A DNA stretch of 64,000 nt. Origin: Truepera sp. bin119. Lineage in GTDB: Bacteria; Deinococcota; Deinococci; Deinococcales; Trueperaceae. How positions within the stretch are numbered: position 1 is the first letter of the stretch; every line of letters starts with the position of its first letter. Position numbers and translations under genes: made by a program. The stretch is taken from contig MPNL01000001.1 of assembly GCA_002239005.1 (NCBI GenBank), forward strand, positions 124,001-188,000. Direction: 5' to 3'. This document shows, piece after piece, positions 9,562 to 19,019 of the stretch. The notes under the pieces are model-generated. The model was not told where the DNA came from, made no database searches, and saw only the letters and a program-made list of their open reading frames with translations.

Positions 9562-10295
9562 GAGATCAACCTCCCCCGCAGGCTGTGCCAGCGCGAGATA
9601 TCGAGGGAGGTATCTTCAGGCAGGGCGACACCAGCGTCCGCCCTCGAGCCCCGCTCGATGTCAGGATTGCGGCGCCGGGCCAACTCGAAAGCGCTCTTGC
9701 GCTCGGTAGCGATGTGGAGCGTGTCGAACGGAATGATCTCTCGCCAGCGGATCGCCAAGGCGATCTCCGGTGCGATCAGGTCGACATAGTCCTGCGAGGT
9801 GTAGACATCATCGAAGGCAACCGGGTAGGGCCACTTTCGTGGGCGGAAGCTCGTGCGGACGACCAGCGTCGGCTCGTGGATCCGGACGACCTCCTCGGCG
9901 ACGAGCTTTGACAGCGCATAGTGATTGCGCACCGGACCAAGCACATCGTCCTCGTGGTAGCCGCCCCGATCGCCGTAGAAGACGTAGTCGGTAGAGATGT
10001 GGACCAGCGGAATCCCCCTCAAGATGAGTTCGCGGACCAAAGCACGGGTCCCTCCGACATTCACCGCCCAGCAGCCCTTACGGTCGCTTTCGGCACCGCG
10101 CACATCGGTGTAAGCCGCAGCGTGGATGACGAGGTCGGGCTTGTGGCACTCCAAGGCCTCTACGATCGTATTGGGCCGGGTTAGGTCGAGAATGCTACGG
10201 GCCGGGCGGATCAACTCCAAGTGAAGGGCGAGCTCTCGACCGAGACACCCGCTCCCACCTGTCAGGAGGATACGCCCCGGGGGTTCGGGGGTCAT
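9558..10295 (-). CDS. rmlD: dTDP-4-dehydrorhamnose reductase-like SDR
   Basis: Last step of dTDP-L-rhamnose synthesis by position in the operon. It has the TGGSGCLGREL nucleotide motif, HISTDYVFYGDRGGYHEDD, and HYALSKLVAEE (YxxxK). At 245 residues it is shorter than the usual near 290, with a reduced C-terminal substrate domain, so a related reductase making a different deoxysugar is possible. It is the first intact gene of the minus-strand polysaccharide operon; a decayed wzz lies upstream. Confidence 0.88.
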   Translation of the reverse strand: MTPEPPGRILLTGGSGCLGRELALHLELIRPARSILDLTRPNTIVEALECHKPDLVIHAAAYTDVRGAESDRKGCWAVNVGGTRALVRELILRGIPLVHISTDYVFYGDRGGYHEDDVLGPVRNHYALSKLVAEEVVRIHEPTLVVRTSFRPRKWPYPVAFDDVYTSQDYVDLIAPEIALAIRWREIIPFDTLHIATERKSAFELARRRNPDIERGSRADAGVALPEDTSLDISRWHSLRGRLIS

Positions 10296-10512
10296 AGCTG
10301 CAATCTAGCACGGGGTTCGACAGGCCGCACCTGCAGCTACCGGGGCCAGGTGGATAGATCTGAGATCGCCGCCAGATCAGGACCCCTACAGCAGGTCGAC
10401 GATCACTGTGCGATCCCGCTGTGGGAGCGGCGTCCGCTGGGGCCCGTACGGCCTCCCGGAGGAGCACGAACAGAGTGGTGGGTGTCCCCAGCCAGCACTA
10501 GGGGCAAGGCTG

Positions 10513-10834
10513 TCACCACGGTCCGGCCCTATCTCTTCGGGTGTAGAGGCTGAAGCGACGACGGAGATGGCCTCGTAGGCCTAGAGTAGAGAACTCGTAG
10601 ATCTCGATGGAGGGGTCTTCGGGACCCTGCAAGAGGAGGGGGTAAGGGGTGTAGCGAATCGGCGAGGGCAAGATCTGGACGGTGGCTTGAGCCCGAAATC
10701 TCTCAGGCCGGACGCTGGCCACGCCAAAAGCCACCACGGCCGCGAGCGAACTCAGTCCTGTGATGAGGGGAAAGCCCCCACCTCAGGATCAGGTACAGGC
10801 TGCGCAACGAGACCTCATCGCCGGTTTCGGGCAC
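10513..10834 (-). pseudogene. Decayed N-terminal part of a Wzz-type chain-length determinant
   Basis: Reading from GTG 10834 (GGGGAG ribosome site just upstream) gives VPETGDEVSLRSLYLILRWG. After a one-base shift near the G-run at 10767-10770 it continues LITGLSSLAAVVAFGVASVR, then PERFRAQATVQILPSP. A basic start, a membrane span and a YxAxATV-like strand are the layout of Wzz polysaccharide co-polymerases. A second shift near 10570 gives YEAISVVASASTPEEI, also Wzz-like. The long coiled-coil body and second membrane span are missing. The location beside rmlDCBA fits, but identification rests on pattern only. Confidence 0.5.
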
Positions 10835-10870
10835 GATCGCTCCCCACTTAAGGTAGGGGGGCTGTCTGGC

Positions 10871-11878
10871 CTATTCGCTCAGGCGGATGAAGCCTTCGTC
10901 CTCGAGCCGCTTGAGCCACGGCTTGAGTTCCTGCAACTCAATGTCGAGGTTCATAGCGGCCTGTTCGATGGTGCCGCCACCGCCGAGGATCTCGAGTACC
11001 GCGCGTCCAGAGGTGCCAAAAGCCTCGCGGAAGTGCATCGACAGATCGGTCATAGGGTTGAGCGCATCCTTGCCGCGCAGCGTCAGGGCGTACCGGAACT
11101 CCTCCCATCCGGGAGGATCATCAGGGAGGTGGAGGTCCGGGGCGGGGTCGAGGGGGAGGTAGCGGCGGCTGGAGCCCCGAAGCTCCGCTTCGACCCGGAG
11201 GAAGGCCTGGCCGTTCTGATAGAAGAGGTAGCCTCGTTCCTCAGAGACGAGACCGCTGTAGGTGTCGAGGTTCAGGCTAGAGCTGTGCCGCCCGTAGGCG
11301 AGGCCCAGCAGGCTCCGCACCAGCAGCGGGTTGAGCCGGTGTGCAGTGAGAGGGGGGTGATTCGAGGAGAGGCTATAGCGAAAGATGGCACGCAGCGCGT
11401 CGCTTCGCTCTAAGGTGTAGCTGTTGCGCTCAAACAGTGCAGCCCCGATCTGGCCATTCAGAAACAGGACAACGCCGTAGTCGGTGCGGTGTGTGAGCGT
11501 GAGACTACCGGTGAACTCCTGGCACCGGAGGTGGCCGACGAGAGCCCGCAGATCGGTCGGTCCCACGGGATAGAGGGCGCCTGGACCTAGCTGGGGCAGG
11601 GCCTGCATCACTGCGAGGCGGCTGCCCTCAAAGTGGCTCTGCAGCCGAGGCGCGGCCGCAGGTGGGTGCCACTCGACCCGGAAGTCGAGGTTGTCGTCGT
11701 CTAGCGAACTGAAGCTGCCCAGCCGAAAGCTGGACTGCAGTTCGCCGTGGTTGAGAAGCAGAATGATGCTGCCGGCCCCCTGGGAGAGGATCAGGGTACC
11801 GCTGGCCTTGAGTTTCCTGAGTCCGTCGATCAACTCCTGGCCCGACAGGGTGCCACTATTGCCCGACATACCCTTCAT
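10871..11878 (-). CDS. DUF4388-type regulatory or signalling protein
   Basis: A 335-residue soluble protein, no signal peptide or membrane span. The N-terminal half (about 8-170) has two repeats resembling DUF4388, an alpha/beta module: LRKLKASGTLIL...ILLLNHGELQSSFRLGS and CQEFTGSLTLTH...GVVLFLNGQIGAALFE. The C-terminal 80 residues look like a winged helix (EQAAMNLDIELQELKPWLKR LEDEGFI). ATG 11878 overlaps the Nudix stop (ATGA), so the genes are coupled. DUF4388 proteins are common in Deinococcota and Myxococcota with mostly unknown roles. No enzyme motif is seen. Confidence 0.7.
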   Translation of the reverse strand: MKGMSGNSGTLSGQELIDGLRKLKASGTLILSQGAGSIILLLNHGELQSSFRLGSFSSLDDDNLDFRVEWHPPAAAPRLQSHFEGSRLAVMQALPQLGPGALYPVGPTDLRALVGHLRCQEFTGSLTLTHRTDYGVVLFLNGQIGAALFERNSYTLERSDALRAIFRYSLSSNHPPLTAHRLNPLLVRSLLGLAYGRHSSSLNLDTYSGLVSEERGYLFYQNGQAFLRVEAELRGSSRRYLPLDPAPDLHLPDDPPGWEEFRYALTLRGKDALNPMTDLSMHFREAFGTSGRAVLEILGGGGTIEQAAMNLDIELQELKPWLKRLEDEGFIRLSE

Positions 11879-12288
11879 CGCAACTCCTGGAGCAGGGCAC
11901 GGTCCTCCGCGAAACTGAGGCGACCCGCCGCCCCCTCGAGTGATAGGAACGTTCCCTCGGGAAAGGTTCGTTCGCGCATCAGCGGCTCGGTGGCCTCAGT
12001 CACGAGGTGGAAGTAGGTGATCCGCCGCCGCTCCCCACGACCATTGACGTAGCGGGTGACCGCACAGCGCCCCGGATTTGGACAGTACGCTCTCACCCCC
12101 GCCTCCTCCTCAACCTCGCGTAGGGCCGCCCCTAAGTGCGACTCGCCGTTCTCAAGGCGACCCTTGGGCAAGACCCAGGTGCCGTTTTTGTGCCGGATGA
12201 CCAGCACCTCACCCTGTCGGTTAAAGACCACACCGCCAGCCCCCTCAATAACGGGACCGCTCGGCGGAGGCAGGTCAGGACGGACCAC
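11875..12288 (-). CDS. Nudix hydrolase
   Basis: A 137-residue single-domain pyrophosphohydrolase. The Nudix box is complete: G in GRLENGES, then ALREVEEEAGV (consensus GX5EX7REUXEEXGU). The preceding strand GTWVLPKGRLENGE resembles diadenosine polyphosphate (Ap4A/Ap6A) hydrolases of the MutT/NUDT2-like group, so cleaning of dinucleoside polyphosphates or oxidised nucleotides is likely. Start is GTG 12288. It is translationally coupled to the DUF4388 gene. Confidence 0.9.
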   Translation of the reverse strand: MVRPDLPPPSGPVIEGAGGVVFNRQGEVLVIRHKNGTWVLPKGRLENGESHLGAALREVEEEAGVRAYCPNPGRCAVTRYVNGRGERRRITYFHLVTEATEPLMRERTFPEGTFLSLEGAAGRLSFAEDRALLQELR

Positions 12289-12635
12289 GGGGTCATACTA
12301 GCAAATGGAGTTGCCGCCACCACCCTGAGCCAACGCCGCGCCACCCCAACAGCGAACAGTAAGATTGGGACTATTGCAGCCTGGACATCGAACGGTAGCC
12401 GTTGGTATCAGGATCGATCTAACGCAACCTCCATCCGGTGAATCTCGATCTCTGGAGCGATCGGCTATCTCGCCCTGACGACCCATCTCCTATTTGGGCT
12501 CGGCGCGCTCTGCATATAGGAACACCCTCTCGACCGGGAATCTCCAGGGCTAGGGGGTAATCGAGGGTATTCTGCCGTATTTCGAGGGGATTTGGTTCGC
12601 AGCGCCACCAGACCCACTGACAAAACAGCACGTCC
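12289..12635. other. Intergenic region, nothing recognised
   Basis: Between the amidase stop and the Nudix start, both on the minus strand. Short open frames show no protein-like composition. I see no strong hairpin or promoter word. Confidence 0.4.
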
Positions 12636-14246
12636 TCACTGACAGTCGACCGGCAAACCCTTGTTGGCAAGATAGTCTATTATCTCAATCCCGCCCCTCC
12701 TCCCGCCCCTGCTAAGGAACTCCTTAATCCCGTCCGCTAGGGCAGCCGCCAACTTGTTCTGGTAGTCGGCGGTCGCCAACTTGGACCCCTCGTCCTCGTT
12801 GCTGACGAAGCCGACCTCAACGAGGATGGCAGGGATCCGGGCAGTGCTGATAACATAGAAGGCGTTCTGCCTTACCCCGCGATCGCTAGCCCCAGTCGCC
12901 TCAACCATACGGTCCTGGACAATCTGGGCGAGGGCACAGCTGTATCGGAGTTGCTCATTCTTGATAACGTCGGACCTAGCGGCGTCGACGGAACTGACTA
13001 GCTCCAGTGCCTCCTGCGTCAGCACTTCCCCGACAGCTCCCCCGCCATTCTCGCGAATGGCTTGGTCGATGAGGCTAGGGTCGAGCGGCTGGCCGAAGAC
13101 CCAGGTCTCAATGCCGCTGGCAGCGGGGTTGGGCGCGGCGTTAGCGTGGATGGAGACAAACAGGTTCCGGTCGGGGGTCGCGAAGGTAGAGCGTTCCTGC
13201 AGGGTGTAGAAGGTGTCTCGATCACGAGTCAGAACCACCCCGATGCCCCCATTCTCAAGCAGCCGCTTGAGCTGCAAAGCGATATCGAAGACGACCTCCT
13301 CCTCGATTGCGAAGGCGCTACTCGCCCCGGGGTCGTGGCCACCATGGCCGGGGTCGATTACGACGGTTGTCTGGGACCCTAGCCCCTCCCAGGAAGGTGA
13401 TTCGGCGATCAGAGTCTCGACAGGCTCACCGTGGAGGCCGGGGCCGAAATCGATGTACAAGCTCAAGACCTCGACGCGGTCGGGGGAGTGCCACTCCCCG
13501 AACCTGAACCCGTTTCCAGCCGGGTCGATGGCATGTCGGGGTCGAACGATCAGAAGAAGGTCGGGGCCGCTCTGCCCGAAGGTAAGACTCTCCAGGTTTT
13601 CAGCATCGGCCAAGGCATAGGAGTCGCCGCGGACGTCGGGCAGGGTAACGACCAATAGGCCTCGCCCGACGGCTATCCTCGTCTCTTGGCCGATGGGAAG
13701 GTCGAGCACGACCCGGGTGAACTCCCCGCTGTCTCCGCTGTGGAAGCCGATCCGGGGTGCGGGAATGCGAACGGGGAGTCGGTCAGCCGTCCTAATAGCA
13801 ATGAGGGTTACATCGGGGTGCCAATCGCTCTCGCCGCCGAACGCCGAGACGATGGGGGTGATGGCGACATAGGCAGTCCCGTCGACGAGGATGCCCATGG
13901 GACTGTCGATGGACTGACCGTTCACCGTGAACACGCCGGACCGCTTGACCAAGCCCTGGGTTATGTCGGCTGTGGCCTGGAGCAGGGCGACGGTGTCGCC
14001 CTGCTGGAAAGTCAACTCCTTATTGCTGTTATCGAAGCTGAGGGCAAGGCCTAATGCCTCCGCCAAGGGAACGGCCTTGGCAAAAGCGTTTTCGCGGTCG
14101 CCGTAGTTGATGAAGTAGTATGGCCCCGCCTCGTCCAACAACTCTCCGTTGACCCCAAGGAAGTTGACACGTTCTTGCGCAGTTGCGAAACAAAGGCCTA
14201 AGAGAAGGAAAAGCGCACCCGAGCTCTTACCGAGTCCCCACCTCAC
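12636..14246 (-). CDS. Secreted N-acetylmuramoyl-L-alanine amidase (AmiC/Amidase_3 type)
   Basis: Cleaves the amide between MurNAc and the peptide stem of peptidoglycan, outside the membrane. Start GTG 14246; signal peptide residues 1-23 ending FATA. Residues about 35-155 form a copper-amine-oxidase-N-like domain (PLAEALG, DGTAYVAITPIV), about 165-275 an AMIN-like domain, and about 290-520 Amidase_3. Zinc ligands are visible in VVIDPGHGGHDPGA, FDIALQLKRLLE (with EEEV), SIHANAAPN and the catalytic Glu in VEVGFVSNE. This three-part layout is familiar in Thermus/Deinococcus relatives. A TATGAT -10 lies 15 nt upstream. Confidence 0.95.
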   Translation of the reverse strand: MRWGLGKSSGALFLLLGLCFATAQERVNFLGVNGELLDEAGPYYFINYGDRENAFAKAVPLAEALGLALSFDNSNKELTFQQGDTVALLQATADITQGLVKRSGVFTVNGQSIDSPMGILVDGTAYVAITPIVSAFGGESDWHPDVTLIAIRTADRLPVRIPAPRIGFHSGDSGEFTRVVLDLPIGQETRIAVGRGLLVVTLPDVRGDSYALADAENLESLTFGQSGPDLLLIVRPRHAIDPAGNGFRFGEWHSPDRVEVLSLYIDFGPGLHGEPVETLIAESPSWEGLGSQTTVVIDPGHGGHDPGASSAFAIEEEVVFDIALQLKRLLENGGIGVVLTRDRDTFYTLQERSTFATPDRNLFVSIHANAAPNPAASGIETWVFGQPLDPSLIDQAIRENGGGAVGEVLTQEALELVSSVDAARSDVIKNEQLRYSCALAQIVQDRMVEATGASDRGVRQNAFYVISTARIPAILVEVGFVSNEDEGSKLATADYQNKLAAALADGIKEFLSRGGRRGGIEIIDYLANKGLPVDCQ

Positions 14247-14826
14247 TCTGCAGCCAAGCCTATCATAGTGACTCCAACGCGCTGCTTAGCGCGGGCGTGT
14301 CCGCCAATCATCCTGTCCCCCTCGGTTCGGTCTCAGATGCTTGAGTATCAAGTGGGCCATCACGATGTGAACGAAGGTCTCGCTCGTAATCTTTAGATCG
14401 AATGGAATAACCGCCCTCTGATGACTGCCAGAACCGGCACTAGCGCCATCACAAACGCCAGTGCCATGGTTGCTGTGTTGACTAACATACGGCGTCATAT
14501 GGCGTTCCACCGGTCTTTATGACCTCGCTCGGCACCTCGTCCGCCCTCTGCCCAGTCCCTTCACGATTAGCCATGACCCACCTGGCATCTGCTCGCCCAG
14601 CGTGGTGCCGAGTGATGTCTACCGGTGACATCTCGAGAATAGCGGTGCTCTAGGCGAAATCCATCGTCGTCAGAAACAGAGCGAGGGACAGAACCGAGAT
14701 AGGGGAACGGATCATAGAACAGCCGTGCTGTCATAAAGATCCCTCACTTACTAACCTGGCTTCAGTATCTGCATCCCTAGCAGAGGGTCGGGCAAGTCCC
14801 TGTTTATCCCCTCTCAGAGGGGACTT
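14247..14826. other. Intergenic region, promoter of the amidase and a small hairpin only
   Basis: Contains a minus-strand TATGAT at 14262-14267 that could serve the amidase, and the hairpin listed separately. The remaining roughly 500 bp show no supported coding or RNA gene. Confidence 0.35.
14807..14823 (-). terminator. Short GC hairpin after the SDR gene
   Basis: TCCCCTCT and AGAGGGGA (14807-14814 and 14816-14823) form an inverted repeat three bases past the SDR stop. The loop is tight and there is no T-run on the minus strand, so termination would be weak or the match may be chance. Confidence 0.3.
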
Positions 14827-15657
14827 TCAGTCCATCAGGAATCCGCCCGCTACAGTGAACGACAGGCCGGTGAGGTAGTCCGCTTCGGCTGAGGCGAGGA
14901 ACGCCGCCGAGCGGGCGACATCGTCCGGCTTGGCGATCCGACCGAGGGGAATCTGACGGGTGGTCTGCTCGACCATCTCCCGACTGTAGGTCTCCGTCTC
15001 GACACCAGCGGGCTTGAGCGCAGCTGCCATCTCACTCACCCGCTCCGTATCGACCAGGACAGGACAGATCGCATTGACGGTGATCCCATAGGGGGCCAGT
15101 TCGAGGGCTAACGACTGGCTGAAGCCGCGTACCGCGAACTTCGACGCGCAGTAGGCGGCGAAGCGTGCCATCCCGCGCTTGCCGGCTACGGACGAGAGGT
15201 TGATGATCCGGCCCCCCCCGCCCCGCTCAATCATCGACCGAGCAACCGCTTGTGAGCAGAGGAAGGTGCCCTTGACGTTGACCCGTTGGACCAAGTCCCA
15301 GGCGTCCTCCTCCAACTCAATCACCGGGACCCGATCGCGGCCGGCGGGAGCCCCGGCATTGTTAACCAGGATGTCGATACGACCGAACGCACCGAGGGCC
15401 CTCGCAACCATGGTCTCGACCTGCTTCGCATCCGAAATATCGGCCCGTATGGCCACTGCTCTGCGGCCCAGCGCCTCGACCTCCTCAACGATGGCTGGCA
15501 GACCGCCCCAGTTGCCCGAACCGGAAGGCCGGTCGACGAGATCGTTGGCGACGATATCGGCACCCTCCAAGGCAAGTCGGACCGCAATCGCGCGACCGAT
15601 CCCGTTCCTGCCTGCAACGCCTGTAACTAGGGCAACCTTGCCACTAAGGGAGTACAT
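14827..15657 (-). CDS. Short-chain dehydrogenase/reductase (3-oxoacyl-ACP reductase-like)
   Basis: Classical SDR of 276 residues with the glycine-rich motif TGVAGRNGIGRAIA, NNAG, the catalytic Ser in IINLSSVAG and YCASKFAVRG (YxxxK). It is a single-domain NAD(P)-dependent oxidoreductase; the substrate cannot be told, sugar alcohols or hydroxy acids being common. An AAGGAGG ribosome site stands 5 nt before ATG 15657. It appears monocistronic. Confidence 0.92.
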   Translation of the reverse strand: MYSLSGKVALVTGVAGRNGIGRAIAVRLALEGADIVANDLVDRPSGSGNWGGLPAIVEEVEALGRRAVAIRADISDAKQVETMVARALGAFGRIDILVNNAGAPAGRDRVPVIELEEDAWDLVQRVNVKGTFLCSQAVARSMIERGGGGRIINLSSVAGKRGMARFAAYCASKFAVRGFSQSLALELAPYGITVNAICPVLVDTERVSEMAAALKPAGVETETYSREMVEQTTRQIPLGRIAKPDDVARSAAFLASAEADYLTGLSFTVAGGFLMD

Positions 15658-16133
15658 AGGCCTCCTTCGACAGCCTGGAATCCTGGACCCAATCTACCCC
15701 CAGAGGCTACATACCGTCGTCCGGTACACTGTCGCTAGCCGCTTCACGGAAAATCCCAAGCGGCCTGTTCGCCAACAGGGGTGGCCACTCCGACAGCGCC
15801 GACACGGTCCCCGCCGACCATCAACAATCGCACCCTCAATGGGTCAAAGGCAACATCCATCTCCGACCCCACATCATCCAATTCTGATCGGTAACGATCT
15901 AGTGAGGGTCATGAGGATAAGGATGCGATCCTCGCGGGACTTGAGGTTCATCCCGAGGCGGTCAGCACTCCGAAATAGGGTGTTGGATCAAGCGAAACTG
16001 CAGAGAGGGCGAACGCCCCGGTCAGGTCTGGGGCCGGGGTAGCGTTGGCAGTGCAGTAGAACGAGGTGGGCAAGAAGGTCCCGGCGACAACGAACCAGAC
16101 GGCGGCAGCGCTATGCGGGGTGGCCTCCAAGGG
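15658..16133. other. Intergenic region, possible traces of a membrane protein
   Basis: A minus-strand open frame at 15948-16130 has a hydrophobic, Thr/Ala-rich translation (VWFVVAGTFLPTSFYC) that could be a fragment of a membrane protein. There is no recognisable family signature and no start or ribosome site, so I do not call a gene. Confidence 0.3.
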
Positions 16134-16811
16134 TCACTTGTCTCCCGATAGTGGTAGGGCGGAGGCCAACCGGTGGGCGTGGCGGGTGGTCTCAGGGAGC
16201 TTGAAGCGGGTGACACACCCCATCACGTAACGGATTGCCGTCTCCAGCGAGATCCGGTGTCCGATCGAAACGTATATGGGCTTGATAGCGGCGCGGCTCC
16301 GAAGGGCGGCACCGACCACCTCGCCACGGTCTACGAGGGGCACCCAAGCCCCTCTCTTATCCGGGAGGGTGCCGTGTCGGCCCACATACAGTGACTTCGC
16401 CACGCCGATGCTAGGAATGCCTGTCAGCACCCCGAGGTGGCAGGCGAGACCGAAGCGGCGCGGATGCGCGATCCCTTGACCGTCACAGAGGAGGAGGTCC
16501 GGGGCCTGCGAGAGGCGCTCGAGGGCCTCGAGGACGGCGGGTGCCTCTCGAAACGACAGCAGGCCAGGGACGTATGGAAACGGGGTGGGGAAGCGGACCA
16601 CCGTCTGCTCGAGGGGTTCTAGTCCTGGATAGCTCAGCACCGTCACCGCAGCTCGGGCCACCGCGCCACCAGCCTCGAAGCCGACATCGGTCCCGGCGAC
16701 GGTATCGACCCTGCCGAGATCATCTCGGGTCAAGACCTCAGCACGCAAGCCCTCTTGAATGGACCTGGCTTCAGACGGGGAGACCTCCCAAGGATGACGG
16801 GGAATGGGCAT
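16134..16811 (-). CDS. nfi: Endonuclease V (deoxyinosine 3' endonuclease)
   Basis: Repairs deaminated adenine (inosine) by nicking one base 3' of the lesion. The 226-residue protein has [10 protein letters not shown] (catalytic Asp), the family segment [34 protein letters not shown] (second Asp and GxxHPRxxG), and GVAKSLYVG (catalytic Lys). I chose ATG 16811 rather than an ATG 30 codons upstream since it gives the usual length. Stands alone between gaps. Confidence 0.96.
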   Translation of the reverse strand: MPIPRHPWEVSPSEARSIQEGLRAEVLTRDDLGRVDTVAGTDVGFEAGGAVARAAVTVLSYPGLEPLEQTVVRFPTPFPYVPGLLSFREAPAVLEALERLSQAPDLLLCDGQGIAHPRRFGLACHLGVLTGIPSIGVAKSLYVGRHGTLPDKRGAWVPLVDRGEVVGAALRSRAAIKPIYVSIGHRISLETAIRYVMGCVTRFKLPETTRHAHRLASALPLSGDK

Positions 16812-17365
16812 GGGGGAATAGCCCTCTAGGGAGCACCCCCTACCCGAGTAACTCCTACCGATGTGAGTTTGATCTCCCCAATGTAGCCCCTCGCTTCCCA
16901 ACGACCCTCCTCCAGAAAGGCAAGGGCCCTAGCCTGAAAGCCAATCGGCCCGAAGCCGTCCGGGATATGTATAGAGTTCGGTGCTACCACCGAGCCGCCA
17001 CGATAATCAGCCACGGGGGCTTCATGGCCAGAACGCCCTCCGCCACCGACCGCTGGGGAATCGGCCCCCAAGCCGCCACACTGCCTACAACCCCCCACAT
17101 CCCGCCGCCCAGAGGTTACACGGGCCCAAGAACCCAGAGACGGACAGGTAGATGGGCACATCAACAAGCCTACCCGAGCACATATCGCGCCACAGCGTCG
17201 TCGGACACCAGGCTCCCGAACACCTCTGGACTCTCGAGAATGGTGGGGGTTACCCATCCTACCCTTAGGTACTCGATCACCACGAGCCCCTCCTCGACGA
17301 TCGTCTTGAAACGGCGGATCTTAAGGTTGGAAGCCGCAGTTTCCATAGCAATCCCCCAGCCTACG
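16812..17365. other. Intergenic region without a supported gene
   Basis: Two minus-strand open frames (16826-17257 and 17170-17439, the second overlapping the PfkB gene end) read fairly smoothly but match no family I know and lack starts with ribosome sites. One stretch reads IHIPDGF, recalling the start of CbiM, but nothing after it fits. Best regarded as decayed or non-coding. Confidence 0.3.
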
Positions 17366-18361
17366 CTACGGATCGCACCCCAAAACGCCCAGACCGACGA
17401 GATGCCCCGAGCCTCCGCCAGACTCAACTCTCCCCTCATTCAGCAGCGCCCGGAGCTGCCCGTCCGGGTTCGGACGGGCTCCCAAGTGTTCGATCACCCA
17501 GGCGGAGATCCGCGTGGCGAACCGCGCTGCGGTTTCCGGAGATTCCCCACGCAGATACCGGGCCAGGAAACTGCCTGCGAAAGAATCGCCTGCGCCGGTC
17601 GCATCGATCAGGTGGTTGGTAGCCGGCGGGATCGGCGTAGCCTCTTCCCCATTCAAAATCAGGGCACCATGGGCGTCTAGCTTGAGCGCGATCAGTGCCC
17701 CAGGGAAGAGCTCAGCGAGCGATTCGGCGATCGCACCAGGCTCGTTCTCGCCCGCAAGGGTGGCCCCCTCCTCCTTATTGGGTAGAAGAAGATCGATATC
17801 TAGGTCGCGCGTGAAGTCGAGAAAGGCCTCCACCCCCATCTCCTGGATCATCTGGAACGAACCCGGATCGAACGACAGGGTTGCACCGGCCCCCTTCGCC
17901 ACCTGCGCCGCCTGTCGCGCCGCCGTGCGGGGCGGGTCGGCAAAGAATGACCAAGCGGTGAGGTGAAGGTGGCGACACCCCTCGAGTAGTTCCCTAGGCA
18001 GTTCCGAGGGAAGCAGGTAGTGGTCGGCCCCCTTACCCGAAACCATCGACCGCTCGCCGGTATGATCGATCCACACCGCCACCGACCCTGTCAGGTGGGC
18101 GTCGGTCTCAATGAAGTTAGCCTTGACCCTCTCGTCGCGCAAATCCCGCCTAGCCAGTTGCCCAAAGCGATCCCGTCCAATTTTGCCGATGAAGGCCGTA
18201 TCGAGGCCACAGCGACGCGCCCACACCGCCACGTTGGCAGCGCTCCCACCCGGTACTAGCATCACCTCACCAAAGGTATCGCCACCGGTGAGCAGTTCGG
18301 TGTTCGTGCGGATCAGCACGTCCCAGGCAAAGTCACCAAGGACCAAGAGGGGGACGGACAT
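17366..18361 (-). CDS. PfkB-family carbohydrate kinase
   Basis: ATP-dependent sugar kinase of the ribokinase family. The 331-residue protein has the N-terminal signature GGSAANVAVWARRCG, the substrate-domain segment IGKIGRDRFG and the C-terminal catalytic motif IDATGAGDSFAGSFLA with the anion hole GAGD. Start is ATG 18361; an open frame extends 18 codons further up without a better site. The last 20 residues are Gly-rich and unlike the family, so the original stop may have been lost. The substrate is unknown. Confidence 0.9.
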   Translation of the reverse strand: MSVPLLVLGDFAWDVLIRTNTELLTGGDTFGEVMLVPGGSAANVAVWARRCGLDTAFIGKIGRDRFGQLARRDLRDERVKANFIETDAHLTGSVAVWIDHTGERSMVSGKGADHYLLPSELPRELLEGCRHLHLTAWSFFADPPRTAARQAAQVAKGAGATLSFDPGSFQMIQEMGVEAFLDFTRDLDIDLLLPNKEEGATLAGENEPGAIAESLAELFPGALIALKLDAHGALILNGEEATPIPPATNHLIDATGAGDSFAGSFLARYLRGESPETAARFATRISAWVIEHLGARPNPDGQLRALLNEGRVESGGGSGHLVGLGVLGCDP

Positions 18362-19019
18362 GCGGGAGAGAGTGTAGCACGTATCGGCGCCCGCTCCCGC
18401 GTTTGGTCTCTGCACCGGAGTTCACGCATTTTGGACCCTGTGCAGGCACCTGTTGCCCGCTGACGCGTGTAGGGGTTAAGCGTAAGGTGCCGAGTTCACC
18501 TGCGCGGGCTCGGCCCGCAGAAGCCCGGTTCCAGCACCGCTCCGAATAGCCGCCGCCATGACCCGCAAAGGCCCGGGCCGAAGTGCCGGTCCAGCGCCGA
18601 CACGATACGCAACCAATCTGACCGAGGCGATCTGGGGTGGGATCCGGCACAACGACTCTCCCTTACAGGAGAACGTAAGGAAACGCTTTCCACCTTGAAC
18701 CTGGACGGACTCCACTAGGCCTACTCACTGAGCTCCTGATCGGGAAAGGCGTGCGCAACGACGAACGAGGGGAATCCCGCTGGTCCCGGTCACCGAACCC
18801 ACCCCGGAGCGCAACTTCTTCGGGCCAGGAGAGGTGGGTGGTCAACGCCTATGTCAGCGGCGAACACGCCTTCAAAGCGGGAACGATGCCGGGTGATCTC
18901 CCCGATGGGGAAGCGGTCCTTTGGGCAGATCCTGTTACTCATGGGGTGAGTCTAGGCGACGCGGAGGTGCAAATTCCGACGCGTGCGACGATGGGTGAGA
19001 AGGTCTCCGCAACGACCCG
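18362..19019. other. Intergenic region, nothing recognised
   Basis: Between MATE and PfkB genes on the minus strand. Several small overlapping frames exist, including a plus-strand one at 18751-19071, but none resembles a known protein. I see no strong hairpin, RNA gene or repeat. Confidence 0.35.

Noticed and set aside
10221-10553. Plus-strand frame across the rmlD start
   Set aside because: Overlaps rmlD and the wzz remnant in antisense and has no protein-like features.
15948-16130. Hydrophobic minus-strand frame
   Set aside because: Too short, no family pattern, no ribosome site. Noted as a possible trace only.
16826-17257. Minus-strand frame with IHIPDGF, like the CbiM start
   Set aside because: No membrane helices or CbiM motifs follow, and no start is at that place.
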